DNA of 64,000 bases from Paramecium pentaurelia (taxonomy: Eukaryota; Ciliophora; Oligohymenophorea; Peniculida; Parameciidae): positions 363,122-427,121 of the forward strand of contig CAJJDO010000044.1 in NCBI GenBank assembly GCA_905183005.1, read 5' to 3'. Numbering within the stretch: position 1 is the stretch's first letter; each line of letters opens with the position of its first letter. A model generated the notes under the pieces. The model saw only the letters and a list, made by a program, of their open reading frames with translations. It had not been told where the DNA came from and ran no database searches. The translations under genes and the position numbers were made by a program. This document shows positions 12,333-25,461 of this stretch, in pieces.

Positions 12333-12760
12333 GTATTTGATCTCCTATAATTTATTTAGATAAAATTAAATTATTATTTATTTATATCTGATAAGTCTAT
12401 CTATTAATTTAATATCTATTTTTTTACTTTTTGTAAAAGATCAAAAATTATATAATTGAATAGTTCTTGATATTTATCCTAATAATTTTAACCTGATATT
12501 CATAGCCTAAAAATATTATCTATTGATACTAAAAAATAAAGACCACTCTTTTATATATTAATTCATCTTTTTCATAAGACTTTTATAATAATGTTTTAGA
12601 AAATTTCTATTTATTCAAAAATTAATGATATTTTACAAATTATTCTTAAATATAATTTTTATTAATAAAAATATAAAAAAATAATTTTTTTAGAATTGCT
12701 TTTAGATTCTAAATAACTAAAATATGATTATGTAATTTTTAAATTGACATACATTAAGAT
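12333..12760. other. Convergent spacer
   Basis: 428 bp between convergent genes, AT-rich, presumably 3' regions only. Nothing recognisable. Confidence 0.5.
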
Positions 12761-15490
12761 TCATTTACTTTTCTCACAATTTTTCCAATACTCTTGCTAA
12801 AACTTAAGCAAATTTAGTCTCTCTAATTTTTTTTTTTCTTACTCTGTCACAAAAACGTTATTAGTAAATAATAGATTAATTGCAGATAATTCCATATATA
12901 CAATCAACAAAGGCGCCGAAAATATACTCCAAGAAAATGCTGTTTTAAATATACTTTCGTTTTTCCAATGCTTTATGCTTAATGAATCCCATATTATTTA
13001 TTTTAGCCCAGCCGCTTTTAAAATTGTAGGAATTTTCCTAAAAGCAGTTTTAAGGAGCCTTAAATGATTTTTAAATTATTGAAAATCATCTTTTTAAAGG
13101 TATTAATTTTAATCATCCGATTCAGATATAATCTTATTAAAAGTATCCAATTATTCAATATACTACTAAATATCCTAAGTAATTATATTTTGTGGTATAT
13201 CTGAGAGTTTATTTAATTATATGGAATAAATATCAAAAATTTGTTTAAATTTATCATTTATACTTTTGGTATCATCATAAAGCATTTTAGCAATTAAATC
13301 ACTTTTTATAATGTTCAAGATATGTTTATAAAACTTTTTCCGATGAGGTAATAACTTTTTTAAACCATCTTACAATCCAGGAGTTAAATTGAATTCAAAA
13401 TTTAAAGATTAACCATTTTTTTATCTTGCTTTCAATATTTTTTCACATTTCTTTAAAAGATCATCCTTAATCTGTTTTATATTTTATAAAAAATTCACTT
13501 GTTATAAATTGTTTAGCTCTTTTTCTTTTAAATTGATTTATTCATCTATAGCCTCGGCTTGCTTATATTCCTTTTCTCTATAAAATTTCAAAGCTTGATC
13601 TTTCAAAGTTTTAATTTCTGAATCCAATTATTCTTTCTGAAATTCAATTTCATAGTTTTCCGCAATATAAATTATAAAATAACTTCCTTCATCAATTGCT
13701 TTTTTAATTATGTTCAAAATCTTTAATTAAAATTGGTCTTTAATATCTTTCATTGTATCACTTTGCCATTTATTTTTAATTTTCTCCATAGTAGTATCAT
13801 TTTTTATTTTAGTAAATACAGGAAGAATAAGATTTTGAAGACAATTATCATTATTTTATTTTCCTAACATCAAATTGATTGCTTCTATTGAATCTATTAA
13901 ATCATTTTTATTTTTAATAAGTTCTTCCCCATCAATCATCAATAAAAAAATCTGTTATTTTGCTTTAATTACTTCAATGAAGGTTTTGTAATGATTTATA
14001 ACTCTATTATTATTAGAAGTATCTCGTAACCCAGGAGAATCAACAAATATAAAATTATCAATCTCCTGATTTTACAACAAAAATGTTTCACTATTATTTG
14101 AATCAGATATCACAATATTATTATCTTTCACTTTTACATCAAAGTTCTTATTCTGATTAACTATAATATTCTCTGGATTTTTTAATATATTCAATAATGT
14201 ACTTTTTCCAACTCTTGTCATACCTAATACAAAAACATGAGGTTTATCTTAATTTATATTCTAATTTTAAGAGATTATCATTCTCTTCAGGTAAGCCAAG
14301 CTTTATGGAAGATATAAGTTGAATTACTCGAACCAAAACTTTATATCAATTATAACCCTCATCAAAGTTGCATTTATAGAATCTTAATTATAATTATACT
14401 TTTTTAATTTTTGTAAAACTTCATTATCAGATCCAACTAATTCAAATTTAAATTGAAGTAATTAATTAAAAACATCATCAGGGGATTTATCTTTGTAAAT
14501 TAATTTTAGGTATTTTTAAAATTCACTATTTTCGTTAACAATATCACTCAAATATTTTATCAATTAATTTCTATATTTATTTAAAACAATATGAATTTGT
14601 TTTACCTTTTCATCAAACTCATAAATATTTTTAAATATCATATAAATTTCACCCATAATAGTCTTCAAACTGTCCAAATATTTTTAAACATTTTTATTTT
14701 CATTTATTTCATTATTCAGATTCACTGGAAATTCAATCATTAAGGATATGTCTTTTTAAAGTTTTATAAGTTCTTCCTCGAATACTTTTAAAACTACATT
14801 TACATTATCTTGTACATAATTTTAACATTTATATCCTATTAAATTGGGATCATTCTTTTTAAATTAAAAGTAATTCAAAAATTAATCCAAAGTTTCAATA
14901 AATTTAGAGTCAAATTTACCATGTTATTTGCTTTTTTAAAAATTTATTTTTTTTTTTGATATCTTACAATAATTGATTATCTCGGAGTCCTACTAATTAT
15001 ACAAAAAAATGATATCATTTAGCACATCGAAAGATCCTTCAAGTATTTAATAAATACACTTTATTATATAATCTTCAAAATCTTTTTAATTAAGTTATTT
15101 TTGTCTAAAATGAAATACAAACTTTATCTAATAGTTTTTTTAAGTGGAAATGAAATCCTATAAAAATATTCTAAATCTAAAAAAATTCTATATATTTATT
15201 TGTTCATCTTATTGAATTAACTTATTAAAGTAATAGCAGAAAATAGATTATTTATTTTCTCTATTATTTATTTGAAACTCACTTAAAATTCCACCCTACC
15301 AATATCTGTGTATAAATATATTAGTTGATAGTTGAGCCAATGCCTTTGAATATGTTTCATCATTTGTGAGATCAATATAAAATAAAAATTTTTAGATCTC
15401 ATTTTCTTTAGTAAGTTCTGATTTATTGATCGGTATATCAATACTGTAAATATGTTTAAACTCTTAAAAGAATTCCTCCTATTATTCCAT
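12761..15490 (-). CDS. Large TRAFAC-type GTPase with C-terminal membrane helix
   Basis: 909 residues, intronless. Residues 1-400 are a helical extension with no recognised domain. The GTPase domain follows: a P-loop, GMTRVGKST, near residue 423 and G3 as DSPGLRDT. The long coiled region after it includes a charged helix rich in Lys/Glu. Near the C-terminus a hydrophobic stretch (FSWSIFSAPLLIVYMELSAI) could span or dip into a membrane. The G-domain style suggests the AIG1/IMAP or interferon-type dynamin-like GTPases; I cannot decide between them and a clear G4 motif was not found. It may act in membrane or organelle dynamics. Confidence 0.8.
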
Positions 15491-15679
15491 TCAATCAATT
15501 AAATGCGAATATTTATTTTAATAAGGAAATCAAAGATTAATGGAATTCTATTATAAATTATCTATTTCTGATATTCCCTGATGATTTTATAAATATTCAG
15601 ATTTTAAAGAGATAATGTAATAAATGAATAAAAAATATATTATTTGAGGTATCAAATAATTATAAAATTTATAATAAAA

Positions 15680-16531
15680 ATGAAATAAGCTATTTAAAAA
15701 GCTTTAATGGAGATTGCAAATCCTAAAAAAGGAAAAGAAATTTCTGCTTATATGAAAAATGTTCTTCCTTTTAGAGGTCTATAATAACCAGAAATTGCAA
15801 AAGTTTTCAATCAATTCAAGAATGAAATAAAAGAAATGGAGGATGATTAAAAGTATGAGGTAGCTGATTTTTTGATGAGATAAGAATATGGAGAAGATAA
15901 GAAAATTGCATTAATGATTGCAGAAAAAATGAAATTTGATTTATAAAGAATAAAGTTAACAGAAAAATGGTTTATTGATGGTCATATAAAAGAATGGGCA
16001 ACAGCAGATACTTATTGTGGAAGAGTATTAAAGAGTTTTGTAATAGATAAGGAAAATGCAAAATTAATGTTAGATTGGGCTAAACATGAAAATTTATGGA
16101 TGAGAAGATCTAGTTGTGTAGGATTTGTAACTTTAGCAAGAAAGAAAGTATGTGATATGAATTTACTTTATGAAATATGTTAAGAGAACATAATTCATTA
16201 AGAACGATTTAATTAATTAGGAACAGGTTGGTTATTAAGAGAAATGTCATTAGTTGATTTAAAAGGAGTAATTGAATTTATAAAAAAAAACATAAAATAT
16301 TTTAGTAGTGAAGGTTTAAGATATGCTTATGAGAAAATGAAAAAAAGTGATTAAAATTATTTGAAAGAATTATTAAGAATGAAAAATATATAAACTAATA
16401 ATTCAGAAGATGAATAAGAAGTTTAGGATGAAATATAATAGAAATCAAATGATTAAGATGAAGAAAGTGAATAAGATTTTAAAATTAAGAAACCTAAAAG
16501 ATAAAGTAGAACAATAAAAAGGAAACTTTGA
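15680..16531 (+). CDS. AlkD-like DNA alkylation repair protein
   Basis: 283 residues, no intron. All-helical HEAT-like protein of the DNA alkylation repair (AlkC/AlkD) family, which excises alkylated purines. Family landmarks are present in order: YMKNVLPFRGL near the N-terminus, EWATADTYCGRV, ENLWMRRSSCVGF and GWLLREM. The last 45 residues are an acidic/Lys tail (EDEQEVQDE, IKKPKRQ) that could act as a nuclear signal. The stop lies only 20 bp from the end of the convergent LRR gene. Confidence 0.88.
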
Positions 16532-16551
16532 TTTATACATAAATAAAAAAA

Positions 16552-18162
16552 TCATTCCCAATTACTTGGTGGGATTGTGTTTAATCTAATTTACAATTTG
16601 TCAATTTTTCCATATTTTAATTCTATATCATCTCTTGTTGCATTTGTAAGTGCAGTATTTAATAATTCTACTTCCAATTAATCTATTTTTGGTAAAGCCT
16701 ATTCTAAAAGTACAAATATATCTTTGATTCCTTTATCAGTAATTTAATTTTAACTTACTCTTAAATCAACAACCTAAATATAATTAAATATATATATTTA
16801 CTTTTGGTGATTTAGCATTTTTGACAGCTCTAGCTAATTCAAGTGCACCTCTATCAGATAATGAATTAAAGTTCATATTGACACTTAATTATTATAAATT
16901 TTTTTAATATTGAATTCCTTCAGCAATAAATGTTGCTCCTGCATCACCTATATAATTTTCAAGGAAATTAATTTTTAAAGATTTTAATCTATCATGTTTA
17001 AATAAAGCTTTTTTTAATAATTCTGCTCCTGGTGATCCACATTTATTAATTCCAATTATTAATTCTAAATTATTTAATGGTGGTAATTTTTCAATTGCAC
17101 TAACAATTGCTTCATAACCATCCCAACCAAAATTCTTTGTGGCAGCATTTACAGATAAATCTTTAAGATTCTTTAATTTATTTAATGCATTTCCAACTTA
17201 TATACCTCCTTCATTAGTTATGTAATTAAATTCTAAACCTAAATTTAATGATGTTAAGTTTTCCATAGAACCTACAACTCCCATTAAACTTTCTGTTCCA
17301 TTTGCTGTAATATTATTAAAATATAGATCTATTCCAAATTCTTTTAATTATTTTTATTAAAATAATCCTCCACTTAAAGTAATTGCTCCATCTATTTATA
17401 TTTTGTTTGCATATAGATTAATATTTAATTTGTTTAATTTTGGTAATTTATGCAAAATTGTTTACAAATGTTTCATTTCTTCTTCTTTCAATTTACTACC
17501 AACTAATAAAAGTTCTAAAGATTTCAAATTTCTTAATTCTATCAATGGATAAAGTGATTTCAATCCATCTCCAGATAAATCAGAATTTATGAGAGATACA
17601 CGTAATTAAGTCAATCCAGAAATTTTACTTAATCCCTTTAAAATTATTTCTCTACTTTCATTATTGAAAATAGAATCAAGTCCTAAGCTTAAAGTGTGTA
17701 ATTTTGTAAGTTTAGATAATGCTTGACTTAATGATTTAGCTTAATCTTATTCATTAACTAATGGATTATTTCCAAGTGAAAGTTATACTAAAATATATAT
17801 TTCATTATTATTACATTCATTCAAGTTATTTAATTTCTCTAAACTAGCAAAGAAATCTCTAAAACTACTAAATTGATTAATTGACAATTATGCATTTAAT
17901 TTAGTTGTCTATGGATTTTCAGAAAGTTTTTTTGAAAGGGTTTAAAGGTCAGAGTCTTTTAAATATAGGGCATCATTCTACATTGTGATTTCTAATTATA
18001 AATCTAAATATTACCATTTCCATTTATTTCAAAGTGAACAGAAGAACTTCTATTCAAATACAACTTAATATTGTAGGCCACTAGAACACCTACAATAATC
18101 CACAAAATTTTATTAAAGGTAGATGAAGATCCCTTTTGTTGTTAATTTTCTTATTATGGCAT
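16552..18162 (-). CDS. Membrane-anchored leucine-rich-repeat protein
   Basis: 519 residues with two introns (23 nt at 17992-18014 and 28 nt at 16774-16801). The first exon, easily missed, encodes MPQQENQQQKGSSS followed by a single TM segment (ILWIIVGVLVAYNIKLYL). The rest is a run of ribonuclease-inhibitor-like LRRs from about residue 110 to 480 (e.g. LTSLNLGLEFNYITNEGG, LKSLKINFLENYIGDAGA). It is a type II-like anchored LRR protein, probably facing the lumen or outside; the partner is unknown. Confidence 0.85.
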
Positions 18163-18669
18163 TAAAATTAATTTTTTATGAATTCATCCAATTTCATTTT
18201 AATGTCATTTTATAAACCTATGACATCACAGTATAATAAAATTTACTTAATATAAAAGTTTGTTCTAGAATTTATTTAATTAATAATTAATTTTTTTTAA
18301 TTGAAATTTATAATTACATAATTTATATATTTAAAATTCTATTTATATATTAATTTTTAGTAATTTTAATTAATTATATTACTTCAAAATATTTGATTTA
18401 TCCTATCCATAGATCCACATCATAACTTTGTTGTTACAACCTCTCACAATATTTATTGAAGGCAAATATTATAATTTATAATGTAATTAAATCATTTATG
18501 AGTGAGATCATTAATCATGGAATTAAAAATTTTTGAAAATATATTCAGAAACAATAATAAAGTAAAAAATGAAATTCATAGAAAAAAAGTATTTCAAAAT
18601 AATTATTAGTTAAATTTAATCTATTTTAAATATACTATTCTTAACTATTAATTGAAGATTCCCAAAGGA
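18163..18669. other. Intergenic, AT-rich
   Basis: 507 bp between two minus-strand genes. A plus-strand frame opening at an ATG near 18519 runs on antisense through the deubiquitinase gene. I take this as a chance effect of a one-stop code. Nothing else seen. Confidence 0.5.
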
Positions 18670-21660
18670 TCATATAATAAAAATATACATCAAAAAATTA
18701 GATCTTCTATTTCTTATTTCATCAATAGATTTGAAGATTCTTAAATAGCTTTTTATATCTTGATAAATGGCTAAATTTAATAGTATTAATACTGCAAATT
18801 TTGCTTTCAAATTATTATAACTATTGATTAATTTATCAAATAAAATATCTTTTTTTTATATTAGGGGTCCATTAATAAATATCATAATTACTACTTAATG
18901 TTGTTTATTAAGTAATTATATCCTATATTTATAAAATTTAATAAATTTTTACATTATTAAGCTCTTCTATCTTTTTTATAAAATTTGGATCTTTTATATT
19001 CTTTTCAAATTTATTAATAATATTTTATATCTATGGTTCTTTATGATTTTCATTAACGGCATTCAACATTATTGATGTTTATGCTTCCCAAAAATATGTT
19101 TAGTGATCCTTAAAATGTTAAAATGAAAGATATGCTTGAAGTAATTATAATTCTTGCAAATTTACAATTGCTTAAAAAGGAATCATCTTACAAATTATTA
19201 TAATTGGAATTAATCTTTAAAAATTTTATGCCAATTTATAAAAATAATTTTGGAAATCCAATTATTTAGCTAATAAAGAAAAATGATGTAGAACAGATAA
19301 GGAATTTGAAATATGTTATTATAGTAAATTATCAAATAATATTGAAGCTAAAGAAGCAATTGCAATATATTAGATGTATTCCTAAGACAATAAATGAAAA
19401 TCATCTTATTCTTTTTAACTTAAAAATCTTGATGGTCTTTTAAATTCAGTGAATTTATCCTTAAATTTATCGATTATTTAATTTTCAAACTTTTATAATT
19501 ATTATTTTTACATTTTTATTGATTTATACACCAAAATATCCTGATTTATCTGGATTTACTTCCCTCAATGCTGAATCTATGATTACCCATTTTAATATAT
19601 TTTCATAATTATCCTAACCAAATATAGCCATTTTGCTTTTAATAAAAATTGGAAAATTTAATGTAATCAATGGTTTAAATGTTTGTGATTGTACTGAGTT
19701 AGATATAATTCTATATTATTCATTAATAAATTCAAATCTTATTGAATAAGGCTCAATTAATTTATCTATTACTCTTAGAGATATTTATTGATTTATTTCA
19801 TTTAAAAATAATTTATTCTCTTTAACTAATTATTCTTTTTACTTTTAATTAAGGTAACTACCATATATATCATTTAAATATTGATTTTCAGAACTTATTC
19901 TGTAAGTTCTCATCTATGACTATAATTCTTATTTCACAATATCTATTCTATTAAAGATTAATAGATATGCATTAATTCCATTTTACATTCCAAAAGCATC
20001 TTAAAATACTTTTTCTTTTGTCTCTACATTTACATTCATATCATTGAATTTAAACCATTTGTCAAGCCCAAAATCTTTTATGTAAGTATAAAAATGTCCA
20101 GAATCTAATAATAGAATATAAAAATATACTGGCTTATCCATCATGTATAAGAATGGATTATAGTAGATATTTATGTTTTTTTAAATCATTATAATTACTT
20201 TGAATTTGATTTTAAAGTTCATTGCTTTGTTTTTATAATGATTACTTTTTTAGTTATATTTGTTATGAGTATTTTTACAATTATTAAATAGTTTCTTATT
20301 CATCAGACAATCCAAAATTAGCTGAATTATCAATATTATGATTATTTTGCATTTATAAAAATTAAATTAAATCAACTATTACATCTTATAAATCTTTGCC
20401 ATTATTAAATTTAGTTATTTATTATTAACTTAATTAAATCTTTTTTTATTTAATTTTTAATTCTTTATTTTGATTTCTTATGTTAAGATATTTCTCTCTA
20501 TTTTCTATCAAAAATCTATCTAAATAGATTTCTTCATCAAAAGTAAACTCATCATTTTATTTAATTAACTCATCTAAATATTCTTTATAATATACTTTTT
20601 TATTTGCAATAAGTAACTCTCTAGATTTAAAATGATAATTTTTAAGGTGGAGATTATATCCAATTATATTTAACAGCCTAAACTATTTCATTAAAATCAT
20701 TTTTGAAATCATCAATATTATTAACAACAAAGCTATCAAAACTATCATATAAATTTCCATCTTTTAAATCAAGTGGAATAAAATTAAAAAGTTCTGTGCT
20801 TTCTCTTATTTATTAATAACCTCCTTGTTCAAATTGAAATTAGTGAAATATTTTGCATAAAAACAATTATGAAACTATATCTTCTTCATTGATTATAGAA
20901 GACTTTTACTTAAAAATTGATGATGAAGTATAAATTAAACTATCATCAATATTTTTCCTTTTACGTTCTGTTTAGGCTAGACCTTCTCCAATCCTACTTA
21001 AGAAATAATGATTGAATTCACCTACATCTTACTGATCTCCAATAGGAAGAACATTTCCAAAATCATCACAAATACTTTTAACAACTTCAGATGGATCAAC
21101 ATATTTTAAATCACTCCCAATCATTTTTATAAAAAGATTTTATTGATTTAATACTAATTAGATTGATTTATTTTATTTGTCTTGTTATTGAGGTTAGAAG
21201 GTGATAATAGTCTTTACAAATTAACTGTTAAAAAAATAAGTCTACAATAAACTATTGAAATAACAAGTATTTCCAATATTTTTTAATCCACATGGTATTC
21301 TATCAACTCTCTTTTTTTATTCAGGTGAAACTAATTCTAATATTTGAGATCCTATCTATTAATTTGTTTGATATGAATCAACCAATGCTTAAGTTATTAA
21401 AACTTCTTCATCTTACTTCTATTCTAATGTTTTTAAAATCATACATCTTATTTAATCTATACCTTCTAATTTTAAATTGATAAAGTGAAGAGTGTATCCA
21501 TCATTTCAGACTCCATATTAATTATTTCCCATGCCATATTAATTAACTCTACTGAGAATCCCATTTACACATATTGATCTAATAATTTCTGGTTAATTTA
21601 GGTTTTCATTTTATTAAAAATAAATATGTTAATTAACTATTGAGAATATTGAGAATCCAT
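18670..21660 (-). CDS. UBA-USP ubiquitin-specific protease (USP25/28-like)
   Basis: Deubiquitinase of about 954 residues with five introns (26, 22, 25, 22 and 30 nt). A UBA-like segment (YVQMGFSVELINMAWE) lies near residues 30-60. The Cys box GLKNIGNTCYFNS puts the catalytic Cys at about residue 124, followed by QQDVGEF. SPPQKLSFQIQRV and EFTFDEEIYLDRF are typical of the USP25/28 branch. The His box is DSGHFYTYI, then AYLLIF. All catalytic elements are present, so it should be active. The last 55 codons require skipping one base in an A8 run (T run at 18850-18857). Otherwise the protein ends at a TGA at 18836-18838. An alternative start lies at 21609. Confidence 0.9.
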
Positions 21661-22849
21661 TATTAAATATATTCTATTTGCTTTTTAGTATTAAGGATAT
21701 AATCATAATGAAACCAGACATGAGATACAAGTAATCGAGATTATGATTAATAAATAAGAAATAAATTTATTAATTGATTAATTTACATATATCTTAATAT
21801 TAATTATTATAATATCAAGAAATTTTTTTGTATCATAAACTCATATATAAATTTTAGAGAGATCTGAGTCTTCATAATCATTTTAAATTGATTCTAAATA
21901 TTTTGTTTAACAAGAAGGATATTCATAATATTTAGTTGTTGAAAGAAATGTTAATAGTAAAGTGACTTATTCCTTGTCTAGAAAATTGACAAATTTTAGT
22001 GTTTATGTTTGTTTTAATCTATTTTTTGTGTATAGAATACCCTCCATATCTTATTGAGTATATTCATTTGTAGATTCAAGATGATTATAATCTTATAAGT
22101 CAAGAAATCTTTATATTGCTTCTCAAATCTTTGAAGATTGTATTAGGATGAGATATTGGCAAGTATAACAAAACTAATACTTAAAATTGATATATCTTTT
22201 TCTATTCTAAATAAATAATTAGGAATATCAGATTGTAAGCCATTCTTGAAAATGTTATGGATGATTAAGTGCCAATTGAATAGTTAAAAGATCATATCCG
22301 ATAACGAAACCATTATATATATATATATATCAAATCTATATAATAAGATAATCTTTTTATAGAGAAAAATATTATATTAGTTAGGTTGCTGATTCTTTAT
22401 ACAAAGCATTTAATGATGTTCAAAGCGATATTGGTTTGAAAACATAAAATCTGGCCACCTAATGTAAAAAACTAAAATAAAGCCTTGATAGAATTTATGT
22501 TTAATAAAATCACATTTACTAATTTTATTGAAGAACTTAAAAATCTAATTCTAAGTTGCTTTCTTCTTTGCATAGAGATCAAAGATATTTTGAAGAATAG
22601 GTTCTGCAACATTAAGCATCTACTCTATCTTATATATTTTATAAAAAATAAATTTGATAAATACTGAAGGAATAGCCAAAAAGATTTGAAATCTTTAAAA
22701 TGCCCATCCATACAATATTTTTATTTCTTTTAGAATTTATTGATATGTGTGAAAAAACTAATTGCTTATAGAATTAGTATTTCTGATAGAATTACGTTTC
22801 TCAATATAAAAAGTACAATTTCTATCTCAAAAAAAAATAAATTAAAAAA
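21661..22849 (+). other. Coding-like fragments, gene model unresolved
   Basis: From an ATG at 21743 a frame runs about 85 codons (a polar segment includes SESSQSFQIDSKYFVQQEGY). After that, protein-like stretches continue in changing frames, such as YPPYLIEYIHLQIQDDYN near 22040, PIEQLKDHIRQRNH near 22280 and VADSLYKAFNDVQSDIGLKT near 22390. I could not join them with introns of normal size. Either a gene with several introns that I failed to solve or a decaying gene. A (TA)n run lies near 22315-22332. Confidence 0.3.
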
Positions 22850-23233
22850 ATGGGCAATTCTGGAAGCTAAGATTAACGCTACATAAAGAGCAAGATAGAT
22901 TAAATCATTAAAAGAGCTCATAGAATAAAGAGAAAGATTTAGAGCAGTGGCTCTTCTGGATGGGGTCCAATAAAACATGTAGGTATATTAGTTGAGACTG
23001 ATGAAAATTAAACTTATATTATTCATCATTAAGGACCTGATGGAGATGTAGTGTCAGAGAGATGTGAAAATTATAGAAATTAAGGATGGGAATAAGTTGA
23101 GCAAATCCATGTTAATTCTCATCTTACAATAGGATAAGCAGAGAATATTGGAGGGAAAGGTAAAGGTTATTTGAGGAATCTAACTTGTATTGGAGTGGCT
23201 GATAAGATTTAATCAGCATTATAATCAGGATGA
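22850..23233 (+). CDS. Small acylated protein with His- and Cys-boxes
   Basis: 127 residues, no intron. It starts MGNSGS, a myristoylation signal. The core reads GWGPIKHVGILVETD...YIIHHQGPDG and, near the C-terminus, NLTCIGVADKIQ. A His box before a beta strand and a later Cys in a helix is the order found in permuted NlpC/P60 (LRAT/PPPDE-like) thiol hydrolases. By analogy it could be an acyltransferase or thiol peptidase at a membrane. This family assignment is an inference from two short motifs; the gene itself is clear. Confidence 0.7.
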
Positions 23234-23656
23234 GGATTATAATATATATAGAAAGATATATAAAGAAATTATAAATTTAAAAAAAACTTTTATCAAATTA
23301 ATAAAAAATCTAAAAAAAATAATAATTTAGAATGAAAATAAATAACTAAAATATCTTAGAGAACTTATAATGAGATTTATCAGAAAGGTTGAATGATTAA
23401 TGTCTCTTAATATATGTATTTCAATAAAATAATTTGTATAGTATAATTATTAATAATTATATAAATGAATAGGATTAAGTAATACTATTGCTATAAATTA
23501 CTTAATCACTACTAATAACTTCATTTTGGATGAATATGTTTGATTTTTATATTGTTTAACAAGGATGATTTTATTCATGTGATAAAATTGAAATGGAAAT
23601 ATGAGTTTTATAAATAAATAGTATTCCTTTAATGATATATCGTTATTTTAATTAAA
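23234..23656. other. Intergenic, AT-rich
   Basis: 423 bp between two plus-strand genes; nothing recognisable. Confidence 0.5.
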
Positions 23657-25461
23657 ATGGAAGAGCTCATTTGTCCGTAATGCCGTAATATATTCAATGA
23701 ATTCGAGAATATTCCTTTAATGCTACCTGATTGTGGACATACTATCTGCTAAAAGTGTATTCAATAGATGTTGATGAGTGCTGATGGTTAGCAGATATGC
23801 TGTCCTGAGGATAAGTAATTTTGACAATGAGATATATAAAGTATTCTTGCTAAGGGGAAAACACATATTACAGAGTTTCCAAAGAATTGTTAACTTTTAA
23901 AAATGGTAGTGAAGTAAAGACCATCAATAGAGCAACCAGAATATTAATTACATTTAAATAACTTAGCTTAAGAGAAGATTGAATTATGTACAGAACATTT
24001 GGAGAAGCTGGAGATAGTATGTTTGACAGATAAGATTCGAATTTGTACTAAATGTGCTTTATTTGGTAATCACAGACATCATGAGGTTCGATCAGTTGAT
24101 GATGTTGTGAGAGAAATAGCATCTAAAGCAGAGAATATTATGCAGACTTATTAGAAAATCTTAGATAAATAATAAGAGTTGACAGAGTCTAAATTTTATG
24201 AGCCATTGAATGAAAAGTATTAAATAATGTTGTAGGAGAGTCAAATGACAGTAAGAGAGAAATTTAAAGAATTACATTAGTAATTGGATTTAAAAGAGAA
24301 TAAGTTATTGGATTAATTGAATGGATTAACATAAACTTTGGAATAATAAACTAAAAGATAGATAAAGGACTCAATTTAATAGAGTTTATAATAAGCAGAA
24401 TTATGGAAGATAGGAGCTAAGGATAGGCTGCTTTATTTTTCAACAAAGACTGAAAGTGGTGAATTACCATTAGATTTACTTTATAATCAAGAATTTAAAG
24501 GCAATGCAATATTAGATGAAATGGATAGAACACTTAAAATGTTAGAATAGAGGATTAATAATGTAAAAATAAAAAAGATTAGAGTGGATTTAAAAAAACA
24601 TGAAATAGAGAAATGTTTTGATACTATGTGTACATTAACATTGTAATTAAATCATAATGAAACTAATCATGTAGAAAATAGTTTCAGTAAATTTGATTAA
24701 GAAGAACCTCTACTTTTAAGAGATAATTCTGTAGCTGATTGGACAGATAATGATGAAAATTTAATTTCTTAGGTTACTCATGTAGTATCTAATTCAATGC
24801 ATGAATTAAAATATACATCATAATCACAACTATAATAAACTAAAAGTCCTGTGAGAACAGAACCAGCTATTCATAGTATGTAATCCATAACCCCCTTGAA
24901 ATAGTTAAAATAAAAAAGTCCTAGTAAAGATGTACATAATAATGCTACTTTGTAACCACCTCCTCCTGTATCTTTATTGAGATAAGGGATATCTCCTACT
25001 CCTAAGTTATAAGAAAAGAGAAAGAAGACTTTTAAAATTAATGATAAGTTTGAGCCCATCATGTAGGCATTTCGAAATGACAATTTAGAAATAGTGGATT
25101 TGTCTAATGCAGGTAAGATATATTTTTTATTCTTTAAGAATTGGGAGATGAGGGTTGCAATTTTGTTGCAGAATAATTGAAAAATTGTAAGAAAGTGAAA
25201 TAGTTGAAATTAGCCAGGAATAAAATTAGTGATGATGGTGCCAGTATATTATTGTAGGCTTTGACTTAGAATGTAAATATTACATCTTTGCATTTATCAT
25301 CCAATATGATTTCAGAGAGAACACTAGATGTGATTCTTAATCTAATTAAAACTGGATAACTACCCAAAAATATTTATTTGTCTTAAACTTTGATTAATGC
25401 AACTAAAGCAAAAAAAAAGATTGAAGAATTAAAGAAATTGGGATATGTAGTGAATATTTGA
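23657..25461 (+). CDS. RING/B-box/coiled-coil/LRR protein (TRIM-like E3)
   Basis: 583 residues with introns of 27 and 26 nt. The RING finger is at residues 6-53 (CPQC, CGHTICQKC, CCPED). A B-box-like zinc site follows near 102-140 (CTEH, CLTD, CTKC, GNHRHHE). Next come a long Gln/Lys/Glu coiled coil, a Pro/Ser-rich linker (PPPPVSLL region) and C-terminal LRR-like repeats from about 470 (LKLARNKISDDGA, ITSLHLSSNMISE). This is TRIM order with LRRs as the substrate-binding end. Likely an E3 ubiquitin ligase; it sits 2 kb from a deubiquitinase gene, perhaps by chance. Confidence 0.88.

Noticed and set aside
18519..19100. Long plus-strand open frame
   Set aside because: Antisense to the deubiquitinase; low-complexity composition, and frames of this size are common when only TGA stops.
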